From: Bifidobacteriaceae bacterium | GTDB lineage: Bacteria > Actinomycetota > Actinomycetes > Actinomycetales > WQXJ01 | Assembly (NCBI GenBank): GCA_031265345.1 | Contig: JAISCU010000279.1 | Coordinates: forward strand, 1 to 10,033 | Reading direction: 5' to 3' | DNA length: 10,033 bases | Shown here: piece after piece, positions 1 through 5,961 of the stretch | Numbering within the stretch: the first letter of the stretch is position 1 | Layout of the letters: every line of letters begins with the position of its first letter | Made by a program: the position numbers and the translations under genes | Notes under the pieces: generated by a model | What the model was told of the DNA's origin: nothing | The model's database searches: none | What the model saw: only the letters and a program-made list of their open reading frames with translations

Positions 1-152
1 TGCGGCGACACGCCGACGAAAAGGGAGATTCTTTCAAGCGGGCGGCGTCTTGGCCCCGCGGCCTGGGCCTACGCTCGGGCGGCCGAGGCCACGTCACAAC
101 CCGGTCGGGAAATCAGGTCTTGAGCACCATCTTCGCTTGGGAGGAACACTCC
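1..152. other. Upstream flank of the isomerase gene
   Basis: No gene can be supported here. Frame 1 is open from base 1 to a TGA at 121-123 (40 residues), so it could be the last residues of an upstream gene, but codon composition does not separate it from the other frames, which are also open. A GGGAGGAA ribosome binding site at 139-146 precedes the isomerase start. No clear -35/-10 pair was seen, so the isomerase may be the distal gene of a transcript that begins outside the window. Confidence 0.4.
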
Positions 153-1382
153 ATGAACAGCCCCGACTGGCCCGACCACGTCCGCTGGCTGAGTCGCGAG
201 GCATTTCGGCTGTTGGACTTCGGGCGCGCCTCGGCCCAGGCAGCCAACGGGTTCGCTTGGCTCGACGACGCGGGCGCACCGGACCTGGAGGGGCCGCTTG
301 ATCTGTGGATCACGGCCCGCATGACCCATGTGTACTCGCTGGGCGCACTGATGGGCTACCCCGGCGCCGAGGAACTGATCGACCATGGCTTGGCTGCGCT
401 GAACGGGCCGTTCTTCGACCGGGAACACAGTGGCTGGTACGCGCAGATCGCCGCCGACGGCACACCGACCGACCTCGCCAAAGGCGCCTACGCCCATGCT
501 TTCGTGCTGTTGGCGGCCAGTTCGGCGACTGCCGCCAGCCGGCCCGGCGCGGACGACCTGCTGAAGCGCGCGTTCGAGGTCCAGGACTCGCATTTCTGGG
601 AGCCCAACGATGGGATGGTGATCGACGTCTTCAATCGTGAGTTCACCGCCGCCGACCCATATCGAGGGGTCAACGCCAACATGCACATAGTCGAGGCCTA
701 TCTGGCTGGGGCCGATGTGAGCGGGGAGGCGCGCTGGCGGGACCGGGCTTTGGGCATCATCGAGCGGGTGGTCGGAGAGGCCGCCGACACCGACTGGCGC
801 ATCCCCGAGCATTACACCACCGACTGGCGGCCGCTGTTGGACCACAACGTCAACCGCCCCAAGGACCAGTTCCGACCCTATGGCGCGACGCCCGGCCACG
901 GCTTCGAATGGTCGCGCTTGATCCTTGAAGCCGCGGCCGCGTTGGGCGCCGGAGCCCCCGACTGGATGCGGCCCGCGGCCGAGGAACTGTTCCGCCGCGC
1001 CTACGCCGACGGCTGGACCGAGGAGCCCACGCGCGGCTTCATCTACACCACCAACTGGGAGGGCCAGCCGGTCATCGACGCCCGCCTGCATTGGGTCGCG
1101 GCCGAGGCGGTCGCCGCCGCCATCACCGCTTTCCGAGCCACCGGCGATCCCCTCTACCAGCACCTCTATGGACGCTGGTGGAACCTGATCGAGGAGCGCT
1201 TCATCGACCGCGACCTGGGCTCCTGGCACCACGAGGTCGATCCCTCGGGCGCGGTCGGCGCCAGTTTGTGGGAAGGCAAGCCCGACGTCTACCACGCCGT
1301 CCAGGCCACCCTGATTCCGCGCCTGCCGCTGGCCCCGTCCTTGGCCAGCGCGCTCCGCGCCGACCTCCTGGACCAGGTGTAA
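153..1382 (+). CDS. AGE/YihS-family aldose-ketose isomerase, probably D-mannose isomerase-like
   Basis: A cytoplasmic (alpha/alpha)6-barrel sugar isomerase of 409 residues, close to the 413 of E. coli YihS, to which it aligns from end to end by memory. Conserved landmarks are LWITARM with Arg56, the NANMH motif with His178, the TPGHGFEW motif with His249 and Glu252, and the KPDVYH motif with His381. These match Arg55, His176, His248, Glu251 and His383 of YihS, the catalytic and sugar-binding set. The positions of the two glutamines reported to hold the sulfonate in YihS (Gln362, Gln379) are His360 and Pro377 here, which argues against sulfoquinovose and for an unsubstituted sugar such as mannose/fructose. 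The ATG at 153 is chosen because GGGAGGAA lies just upstream and the family starts near here; a TTG at 120 in frame is a weaker alternative. N-acylglucosamine 2-epimerase annotation is possible but less specific. No signal peptide is seen. Confidence 0.9.
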   Translation: MNSPDWPDHVRWLSREAFRLLDFGRASAQAANGFAWLDDAGAPDLEGPLDLWITARMTHVYSLGALMGYPGAEELIDHGLAALNGPFFDREHSGWYAQIAADGTPTDLAKGAYAHAFVLLAASSATAASRPGADDLLKRAFEVQDSHFWEPNDGMVIDVFNREFTAADPYRGVNANMHIVEAYLAGADVSGEARWRDRALGIIERVVGEAADTDWRIPEHYTTDWRPLLDHNVNRPKDQFRPYGATPGHGFEWSRLILEAAAALGAGAPDWMRPAAEELFRRAYADGWTEEPTRGFIYTTNWEGQPVIDARLHWVAAEAVAAAITAFRATGDPLYQHLYGRWWNLIEERFIDRDLGSWHHEVDPSGAVGASLWEGKPDVYHAVQATLIPRLPLAPSLASALRADLLDQV

Positions 1383-1402
1383 GCGAAAGACGACTACACG
1401 GG

Positions 1403-1424
1403 CGATGCCGTGTGGGCGGCATCG
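1403..1424 (+). terminator. Hairpin after the isomerase gene
   Basis: A perfect 8-bp stem, CGATGCCG/CGGCATCG, with a 6-base loop (TGTGGG) begins 20 bases after the isomerase stop. There is no U-tract, as is common for high-G+C terminators. It is a plausible terminator separating the isomerase from mutM. Confidence 0.5.
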
Positions 1425-1464
1425 TGCTGATCGGATTCTGGCTTCCCGGTCGCCCGCCCGGCAG

Positions 1465-1490
1465 CCAGCGTTTGCGCAGGTCGGCGGGTC
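1465..1490 (+). repeat. Dispersed 26-bp repeat, copy 1
   Basis: Matches 4689-4714 at 23 of 26 positions in the same orientation. The core is GCGCAGGTC, then G or A, then GCGGGTC. Both copies lie between genes. The function is unknown. Confidence 0.45.
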
Positions 1491-1600
1491 AACGGCATCG
1501 GCAGCCCACTGATTCGTCCTTTCTCGGCCCGAACACCAATGTCCGCTTTTCTCCCCCGAACCATGATCGGCGACGGACCCCGACTCTGGCTGGGGCGCGC

Positions 1601-1615
1601 TAGTCTGGGGCGGTG
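1601..1615 (+). promoter_or_regulatory. -10 element for a probably leaderless mutM transcript
   Basis: TAGTCT at 1601-1606 fits the actinobacterial TANNNT -10 pattern. The GTG start of mutM begins at 1613, six bases past its end, which is where transcription would be expected to begin. No usable Shine-Dalgarno sequence sits in the remaining gap. No good -35 hexamer is seen at 17-18 bases spacing. The same TAGTCTGG octamer occurs in the aldehyde dehydrogenase promoter at 2809. Confidence 0.45.
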
Positions 1616-2494
1616 CCCGAGCTGCCCGAAGTTGAAACCGTCCGCCGCGGGCTCGAACAGTTGGTGGTTGGGCTGCGGATCGCCAGCGCGGAGGCGTTGG
1701 AGCCGACCAGCCTGCGCGGCGACCCGACAGCGCTGATCGGCAAGCGCGTCACCGGGACTTGGCGGCGCGGCAAAGTTCTGGTCCTCGAGCTGGAGGGCGG
1801 CCTGTCGCTGGTGGCCCACCTCAAGATGACCGGGCAGATGGTGTTCCGCGGGTCCGAGCCGACCGATGCTTGGGGCGCCGGGCATCCCAACGACTCGCTC
1901 ATAGGCCAACTGCCGGACAAGTCCACCCGCGTGATCATCGGGTTCGAAGGCGGCCAGCATTTGTACTTCAACGACCAGCGAAAGTTCGGCTGGCTGGCGG
2001 TCATGCCCCGAACGGCCGTCAAGGACATTCCGCTACTGGCGAAGATGGGGCCGGAGCCGTTCGACCCGGACGCCTGGCCCGCCTTCCGAGACAGAGTCCG
2101 CCGTCACCGCCGCGCCCCCATCAAAGCAGCGCTGCTCGACCAGTCCGTGGTCGCGGGGATCGGCAACATCTACGCCGACGAGGCCCTGTGGGCCGCCCGC
2201 GTCCATCCCGAGACCCCGGTCGGCGCCATCTCCGACCGCAAACTCAAAGAGCTCCTGGGCGCGGCCGCCGCGGTCATGGAGTTGTCGCTGTCGCTGGGCG
2301 GCTCCACCGACCGCAACTATGTCGATGCCGAGGGGCGGCGCGGCGCCTACCTCGACTTCGCCAAAGTGTTCCGCCGTCAGGGCCAGCCCTGCCCGCGTTG
2401 CTCCCGGCCAATCGTCAAGACACGCGTGGCCGGGCGCGGGACCCACTTGTGCACTGCCTGTCAGCGGCGGCGCCGTCTCCCTCTCGAGGGCTGA
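1613..2494 (+). CDS. mutM: Formamidopyrimidine-DNA glycosylase (Fpg/MutM)
   Basis: A base-excision repair enzyme that removes 8-oxoguanine and formamidopyrimidines and cleaves the abasic site (bifunctional glycosylase/AP lyase). The 293-residue product opens with MPELPEVET, giving the catalytic Pro2 (N-terminal after Met removal) and Glu3. Lys54 matches the conserved Lys56/57 of E. coli. Met72, Arg123 and Phe125 match the void-filling triad. A helix-two-turn-helix with the GIGNIYADE motif spans about 174-200. A C-terminal zinc finger uses Cys260, Cys263, Cys280 and Cys283, with Arg275 in its loop. Residues about 80-105 form a longer loop than in E. coli, so the protein is about 20 residues longer. 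The GTG start at 1613 is fixed by the invariant Pro-Glu-Leu-Pro N-terminus. It is not next to rnc or smc, the usual actinobacterial neighbours of mutM, so it may be a second paralogue. Confidence 0.96.
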   Translation: MPELPEVETVRRGLEQLVVGLRIASAEALEPTSLRGDPTALIGKRVTGTWRRGKVLVLELEGGLSLVAHLKMTGQMVFRGSEPTDAWGAGHPNDSLIGQLPDKSTRVIIGFEGGQHLYFNDQRKFGWLAVMPRTAVKDIPLLAKMGPEPFDPDAWPAFRDRVRRHRRAPIKAALLDQSVVAGIGNIYADEALWAARVHPETPVGAISDRKLKELLGAAAAVMELSLSLGGSTDRNYVDAEGRRGAYLDFAKVFRRQGQPCPRCSRPIVKTRVAGRGTHLCTACQRRRRLPLEG

Positions 2495-2533
2495 TTCGCC
2501 GCGAAAGCCCGGCTGCCGCGCGGAACTCTTCCT

Positions 2534-2555
2534 CGACCCACATCCGACCCACATC
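2534..2555 (+). repeat. 11-bp tandem duplication
   Basis: CGACCCACATC occurs twice in a row with no spacer. It looks like a simple slippage duplication in non-coding DNA. Confidence 0.6.
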
Positions 2556-2662
2556 CGGCGCAAGCCTGGCGGCCACCCGGCTCAGACCCGGCCCTCGCTC
2601 GGCCCGCAGCACCAAGCGTCAGCCAAGCGATCCCTCCATTCTTGGCCATCCCTTTACCAACC

Positions 2663-2679
2663 GGGCTCCTGCCGAGCCC
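2663..2679. other. Short perfect hairpin
   Basis: GGGCTC and GAGCCC flank the loop CTGCC. It lies about 170 bases past the mutM stop, so it could end a mutM transcript. There is no U-tract and the role is uncertain. Confidence 0.3.
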
Positions 2680-2784
2680 AGGTAGTAGCCGAACGGGGGC
2701 AGCCAACCGGACCAAGCGGCATCGTGCATCGAAATCATCAGTTTGACCAGCCAATACGCGCGCCAACTCGGCCACCGAAAAAGC

Positions 2785-2814
2785 GTGACAAAGGTCCCCC
2801 GGGCGGGATAGTCT
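2785..2814 (+). promoter_or_regulatory. Promoter of the aldehyde dehydrogenase gene
   Basis: GTGACA at 2785-2790 matches the -35 consensus at five of six bases. An 18-base spacer leads to TAGTCT at 2809-2814, a TANNNT-type -10 box. Transcription would begin near 2821, giving a leader of roughly 38 bases to the preferred ATG at 2859. Confidence 0.5.
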
Positions 2815-2858
2815 GGAAGTGCCCAACCTAACCCAAGCCCTTCATGAAAGGTATCCAA

Positions 2859-4346
2859 ATGATCAAAGCCGATCTACAAGAAACCTACGATTTGTACATC
2901 GACGGCCAATGGCGTCCGGCCTCCGACGGCGCCACGTTCGTCAGCACCTGCCCGGCCAATGGTGAGGAGCTCGCCCGTGTGGCCGAAGCAACCAAGGAGG
3001 ACGTCGACGCCGCGGTGGACGCGGCCTGGGCGGCCTTCGAGTCATGGAAGAAGGTCGAACCGGCGGATCGCGCCGCCATACTGGACAAGATCGCGGACAT
3101 CATCGACGCCAACGCCGAACACCTGGCGCTGGTCGAGTCGCTCGACAACGGCAAGCCGATCCGCGAGACCAGCGCCATCGACATCCCGTTCGCCGCGGAC
3201 CATTTCCGCTATTTCGCTGGCGCGGTGCGGACCGAAGAGGGAACCGCCACGCTCCTGAACGAGGAGACCCTGTCGCTGGTCCTGCGCGAGCCGATCGGGG
3301 TGGTGGGGCAGATCGTGCCCTGGAACTTCCCGTTCCTGATGGCCGCCTGGAAGCTGGCGCCAGTGCTGGCTGCCGGGTGCTGCACCGTCTTCAAGCCGTC
3401 GTCACTGACTTCGCTGAGCGTGCTCGAACTGGCGCGGCTGGTGGGCGACGTGCTGCCGAAGGGCGTGTTCAATGTGGTCACCGGCAAGGGCTCCAAGTCC
3501 GGCCAGGCCATACTGGACCACAAGGGCTTCCGGAAGCTGGCCTTCACCGGCTCGACGGAGATCGGTTGCGCCGTGGCGAGCGCCGCGTCCGACCGCCTGA
3601 TCCCGGCCACCTTGGAGTTGGGCGGCAAATCGGCCAACATCTACTTCCCGGACGCCAAGTGGGACATGGCCATGGACGGGCTGCAGCTCGGCATCCTGTT
3701 CAACCAAGGTCAGGTCTGCTGCGCGGGCTCACGGGTCTTTGTCCACGAGGACATCTACGACAAGTTCGTCGCCGATGCCGTCGAGGCGTTCAAGAGGATC
3801 AAGGTCGGCCTGCCTTGGGAGCCGGACACGCAGATGGGCTCCCAGGTGGATCAGAACCAGTTGGACCAGATCCTCGGTTGGGTCGCCGAGGGCAAGGCCG
3901 AAGGCGCCAAAGTGGCGGTGGGCGGCGAGCGCGCTCCCGGCGCGGAGTTGGCCAAGGGCGCGTTCATGCAGCCCACCCTCCTGGTCGACGTCACGAACGA
4001 CATGAAGGTGGCCCAGGAGGAGATCTTCGGGCCGGTCGCCGTGATCATCAAGTTCAAGACCGAGGAAGAAGTGGTCGCGATGGCCAACGACTCCGTCTAC
4101 GGGCTTGGCGGTGCCGTCTGGACCAGGGACATCAACCGGGCTATCCGCGTCGCGCGGGGCATTGAGACCGGTCGGGTCTGGATCAACACCTACAACGCGA
4201 TTCCGGCGGGCGCGCCGTTCGGCGGCTACAAGGCCTCCGGGATTGGCCGAGAGACGCACAAGGTCATCTTGGAGCATTACACCCAGCAGAAGAACATCAT
4301 GATCAACCTGTCGGAGTCGCCCTCGGGCTTCTACCCGGCCGGCTGA
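2859..4346 (+). CDS. NAD(P)-dependent aldehyde dehydrogenase
   Basis: A cytoplasmic enzyme oxidising an aldehyde to the acid. From the ATG at 2859 it is 495 residues, the usual family size. Landmarks in order are the PWNFP motif with Asn156, FKPS with Lys179 (cofactor binding), the FTGSTEIG cofactor turn, LELGGKS with general base Glu253, and FNQGQVCCAGSR, where Cys287 is the nucleophile. EEIFGPV and PFGGYKASGIGRE follow near the C-terminus, so the fold is complete. The start at 2859 is preferred because GAAAGG sits about six bases upstream; an in-frame ATG at 2844 adds five residues and has no ribosome binding site. The overall look is of the ALDH class containing acetaldehyde/propionaldehyde dehydrogenases (DhaS, AldB, ExaC types), but the substrate cannot be read from the sequence. 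It appears monocistronic, with its own promoter and a hairpin at its stop. Confidence 0.93.
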   Translation: MIKADLQETYDLYIDGQWRPASDGATFVSTCPANGEELARVAEATKEDVDAAVDAAWAAFESWKKVEPADRAAILDKIADIIDANAEHLALVESLDNGKPIRETSAIDIPFAADHFRYFAGAVRTEEGTATLLNEETLSLVLREPIGVVGQIVPWNFPFLMAAWKLAPVLAAGCCTVFKPSSLTSLSVLELARLVGDVLPKGVFNVVTGKGSKSGQAILDHKGFRKLAFTGSTEIGCAVASAASDRLIPATLELGGKSANIYFPDAKWDMAMDGLQLGILFNQGQVCCAGSRVFVHEDIYDKFVADAVEAFKRIKVGLPWEPDTQMGSQVDQNQLDQILGWVAEGKAEGAKVAVGGERAPGAELAKGAFMQPTLLVDVTNDMKVAQEEIFGPVAVIIKFKTEEEVVAMANDSVYGLGGAVWTRDINRAIRVARGIETGRVWINTYNAIPAGAPFGGYKASGIGRETHKVILEHYTQQKNIMINLSESPSGFYPAG

Positions 4347-4359
4347 CACTACGGCCGGG
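4334..4359 (+). terminator. Hairpin spanning the aldehyde dehydrogenase stop codon
   Basis: CCCGGCCG (4334-4341) and CGGCCGGG (4352-4359) form a perfect 8-bp stem. The 10-base loop contains the TGA at 4344-4346. It could end the transcript very close to the coding sequence or protect its 3' end. No U-tract follows. Confidence 0.45.
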
Positions 4360-4605
4360 CGGCCTTTGGCGAGGTGACACTTGGGGCGGGCGGCCTCCGG
4401 TGGCCCGGCCTTCGACGGAATGGCGCTTCGGCGGACCGCGCCCGGCTGTGGCGCGTGCCGGCGGCGGTGCGTGCCGGTAGGGGCGCCAGCGCGCACCGTC
4501 GTGTCGGCTTCGGGGCCGTGCCTCCTCCCTTGCGGTGAGGGGTGCGGCCCCTTTTCGCGCGCCTTGGATCCTGCCGTGGTGCGGTCCCGTTGTTTCGCCT
4601 TCGGT

Positions 4606-4662
4606 TTGTCCACAACTGGCTCCAACTCGCCGCCGACCCGAGTTCCAGGGGCTTCCGGACAC
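4606..4662 (+). repeat. 57-bp palindromic repeat, copy 1
   Basis: Identical to 4752-4808 at 56 of 57 positions; the only difference is G at 4651 versus A at 4797. It can fold into nested arms: TGTCC/GGACA outside, CTGG/CCAG, and AACTCG/CGAGTT inside around a 9-base loop. Its first nine bases, TTGTCCACA, equal the DnaA-box form favoured in high-G+C actinobacteria. Confidence 0.85.
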
Positions 4663-4688
4663 TCTGCCCGATGCCGCCCGGTCGGCGA

Positions 4689-4714
4689 CCAGCGTCCGCG
4701 CAGGTCAGCGGGTC
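4689..4714 (+). repeat. Dispersed 26-bp repeat, copy 2
   Basis: Matches 1465-1490 at 23 of 26 positions, same orientation. It sits between the two copies of the 57-bp palindromic repeat. Confidence 0.45.
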
Positions 4715-4751
4715 GGCCCCGTCCCGCGCCCCCGCCCTCCCCGGCTCCGCC

Positions 4752-4808
4752 TTGTCCACAACTGGCTCCAACTCGCCGCCGACCCGAGTTCCAGGGACTT
4801 CCGGACAC
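4752..4808 (+). repeat. 57-bp palindromic repeat, copy 2
   Basis: Second, nearly identical copy, 146 bases downstream of the first and in the same orientation. The fold and the leading TTGTCCACA are unchanged. Sequence flanking the two copies does not match, so the boundaries of the unit are sharp. Confidence 0.85.
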
Positions 4809-4938
4809 CGCCTCGCGCCATCGTCGCCGGAGTCGACGCCTGTCCCGGTCCCCGCGGCCCCGACGAATCTAGGCTGGTGGGCGGGGCGTGGCAGTCGCGG
4901 GCAGCAGGCGCGCGGCGCAGGATTGTGAAGGGTTCCAA

Positions 4939-5961
4939 GTGGACGTCTCCCCCGACGCGAAGAAGACCAATCCCAAGGCGGTCGCGGCCGTCCTCATCGC
5001 GGGCTGCATGTGGGGCTCTATCGGCTTGTTCGTGCGCGCGCTGACCGATTACGGATACGGTGCCATGACCATCGTGTTCGCACGCATGTCCATAGCCGTG
5101 TTGGTGATCTTCGGCTTCTTCGCAGCAACCCGCGGTTTACGCCACTGCCGGGTGCGACCGCGCGACTTGTGGTGCTTCGTGATCGGAGGGCTGGCCAGCG
5201 CGGTCATGCTGAACCTGTTCTACAGCCTGTCGATCATCATGAACTCGCTCGCGCTGGCGTCGATCCTGCTGGCGGCGGCGCCGGTGTTCGTCCTGTTCTT
5301 GTCCGCGCCGCTGTTCCACGAGCCGATCACGGCAGCGAAACTGCAAGCCCTGGTGATCGTGTTCGGAGGCTGCGTGTTGACCAGCGGAATCTTTGGCGAC
5401 GGCACCGCCGGTCCTGGCTCGGCCGGCCCGAGCTTCTCGGTGTTGGGGCTGACCGTTGGCCTGGCGGGAGGCCTCGGGTGGGCTTTGTACGGAATCATGA
5501 CGCGGGTGGGGATCAATCTGGGCTATTCCTCCCTCACCATCACCTTCTACAGCTTCGTCTTCGGCACTATCTTCACCGCGCCCTTCACCGATTTCGGGGC
5601 GATCACGCGCAGCCTGGGCCAGGCGCCCGCCGAAGTCTCGCTCCTGCTGGTGGCGCACAGCCTGTTCGCGTCGGTGCTGCCGTACATGCTGTTCACCTAT
5701 GGCATGAGGTTCATGGAGACCGGCACGGCCTCGATCCTGGCCTCCATCGATCCGGTCTGCGCCGCCGTCTGGGGGTTCGCGATCTACCACGAACGGCCCG
5801 ACTGGATCATGATCCTGGGAATAGTCCTGGTGCTGGCGGGCGTCACCGTTCTGAACGTGCCCGGAGGACTGAAGGGACTGAAGGGACCGAAGGCCCTCGA
5901 AGGACCCGGCAGACTGGTTCACGGCCCCACCACGATTCGACGCACCGACAGGGAACAGTAA
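4939..5961 (+). CDS. EamA/DMT-family membrane transporter
   Basis: A 340-residue inner-membrane permease of the drug/metabolite transporter superfamily. Ten hydrophobic segments can be placed at about 14-34, 42-62, 77-97, 103-123, 133-152, 166-186, 199-216, 233-253, 262-282 and 288-306, which is the standard two-times-five EamA layout. The signature GCMWGSIGLFVRAL opens the first half, and GTASILASIDPVCAA marks the last repeat. EamA proteins mostly export metabolites or amino acids, though some import; the substrate is unknown here. The GTG at 4939 is chosen because TGAAGGG lies six to seven bases upstream; an in-frame GTG at 4888 would add 17 residues without hydrophobic character. The C-terminus has a hydrophilic tail of about 34 residues built partly from 9-bp tandem repeats. 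The stop overlaps the next gene's ATG by one base. Confidence 0.9.
   Translation: MDVSPDAKKTNPKAVAAVLIAGCMWGSIGLFVRALTDYGYGAMTIVFARMSIAVLVIFGFFAATRGLRHCRVRPRDLWCFVIGGLASAVMLNLFYSLSIIMNSLALASILLAAAPVFVLFLSAPLFHEPITAAKLQALVIVFGGCVLTSGIFGDGTAGPGSAGPSFSVLGLTVGLAGGLGWALYGIMTRVGINLGYSSLTITFYSFVFGTIFTAPFTDFGAITRSLGQAPAEVSLLLVAHSLFASVLPYMLFTYGMRFMETGTASILASIDPVCAAVWGFAIYHERPDWIMILGIVLVLAGVTVLNVPGGLKGLKGPKALEGPGRLVHGPTTIRRTDREQ
5867..5893 (+). repeat. 9-bp tandem repeats in the transporter tail
   Basis: About three units of roughly ACTGAAGGG (two identical, one diverged) encode Gly-Leu-Lys, Gly-Leu-Lys, Gly-Pro-Lys in the cytoplasmic tail. Being a multiple of three, copy-number slippage would keep the frame and the overlap with the next gene. 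Confidence 0.55.

Larger units (their letters stand above)
2495..2843. other. Intergenic region between mutM and the aldehyde dehydrogenase
   Basis: No convincing gene. It is visibly less G+C-rich than its surroundings towards the right end. It holds a tandem duplication of CGACCCACATC at 2534-2544 and 2545-2555, a perfect 6-bp stem (GGGCTC/GAGCCC, 5-base loop) at 2663-2679, and the dehydrogenase promoter near 2785-2814. A minus-strand frame from 2858 to 2619 encodes a tryptophan-rich 79-residue peptide, which might be the remnant of a membrane protein but has no visible ribosome binding site and runs across the promoter. Confidence 0.5.
4347..4938. other. Long non-coding block before the transporter gene
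   Basis: No gene is supported over about 590 bases. Several frames stay open on both strands, but their products are Arg/Pro/Ala-rich and match no family. The block holds two copies of a 57-bp palindromic repeat, one copy of the dispersed 26-bp repeat, and a possible -10 box, TAGGCT at 4870-4875. It starts with a duplicated CGGGCGGCCT (4356-4365 and 4388-4397). Confidence 0.55.

Noticed and set aside
69..1295. A 408-residue open frame on the minus strand opposite the isomerase
   Set aside because: It is a by-product of strong G/C bias at third positions. The plus-strand isomerase matches its family from end to end.
2619..2858. A tryptophan-rich 79-residue minus-strand frame between mutM and the aldehyde dehydrogenase
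   Set aside because: The peptide looks somewhat protein-like, but no ribosome binding site is seen and it crosses the plus-strand promoter. It may be a remnant; not enough to call a gene.
3729..4808. A 359-residue minus-strand frame across the end of the aldehyde dehydrogenase and the repeat block
   Set aside because: It is antisense to a clear gene, repeats a peptide only because of the 57-bp repeat, and has no family features.
4606..4808. A replication origin, because of the two TTGTCCACA boxes
   Set aside because: There are only two boxes, both inside a repeat, with no AT-rich unwinding segment and no dnaA, dnaN or parAB genes nearby.
4381..4872. Plus-strand open frames of 128-169 residues in the repeat block
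   Set aside because: The products are Arg/Pro/Ser-rich, frame-shifted versions of one another across the repeats, and lack recognisable domains.
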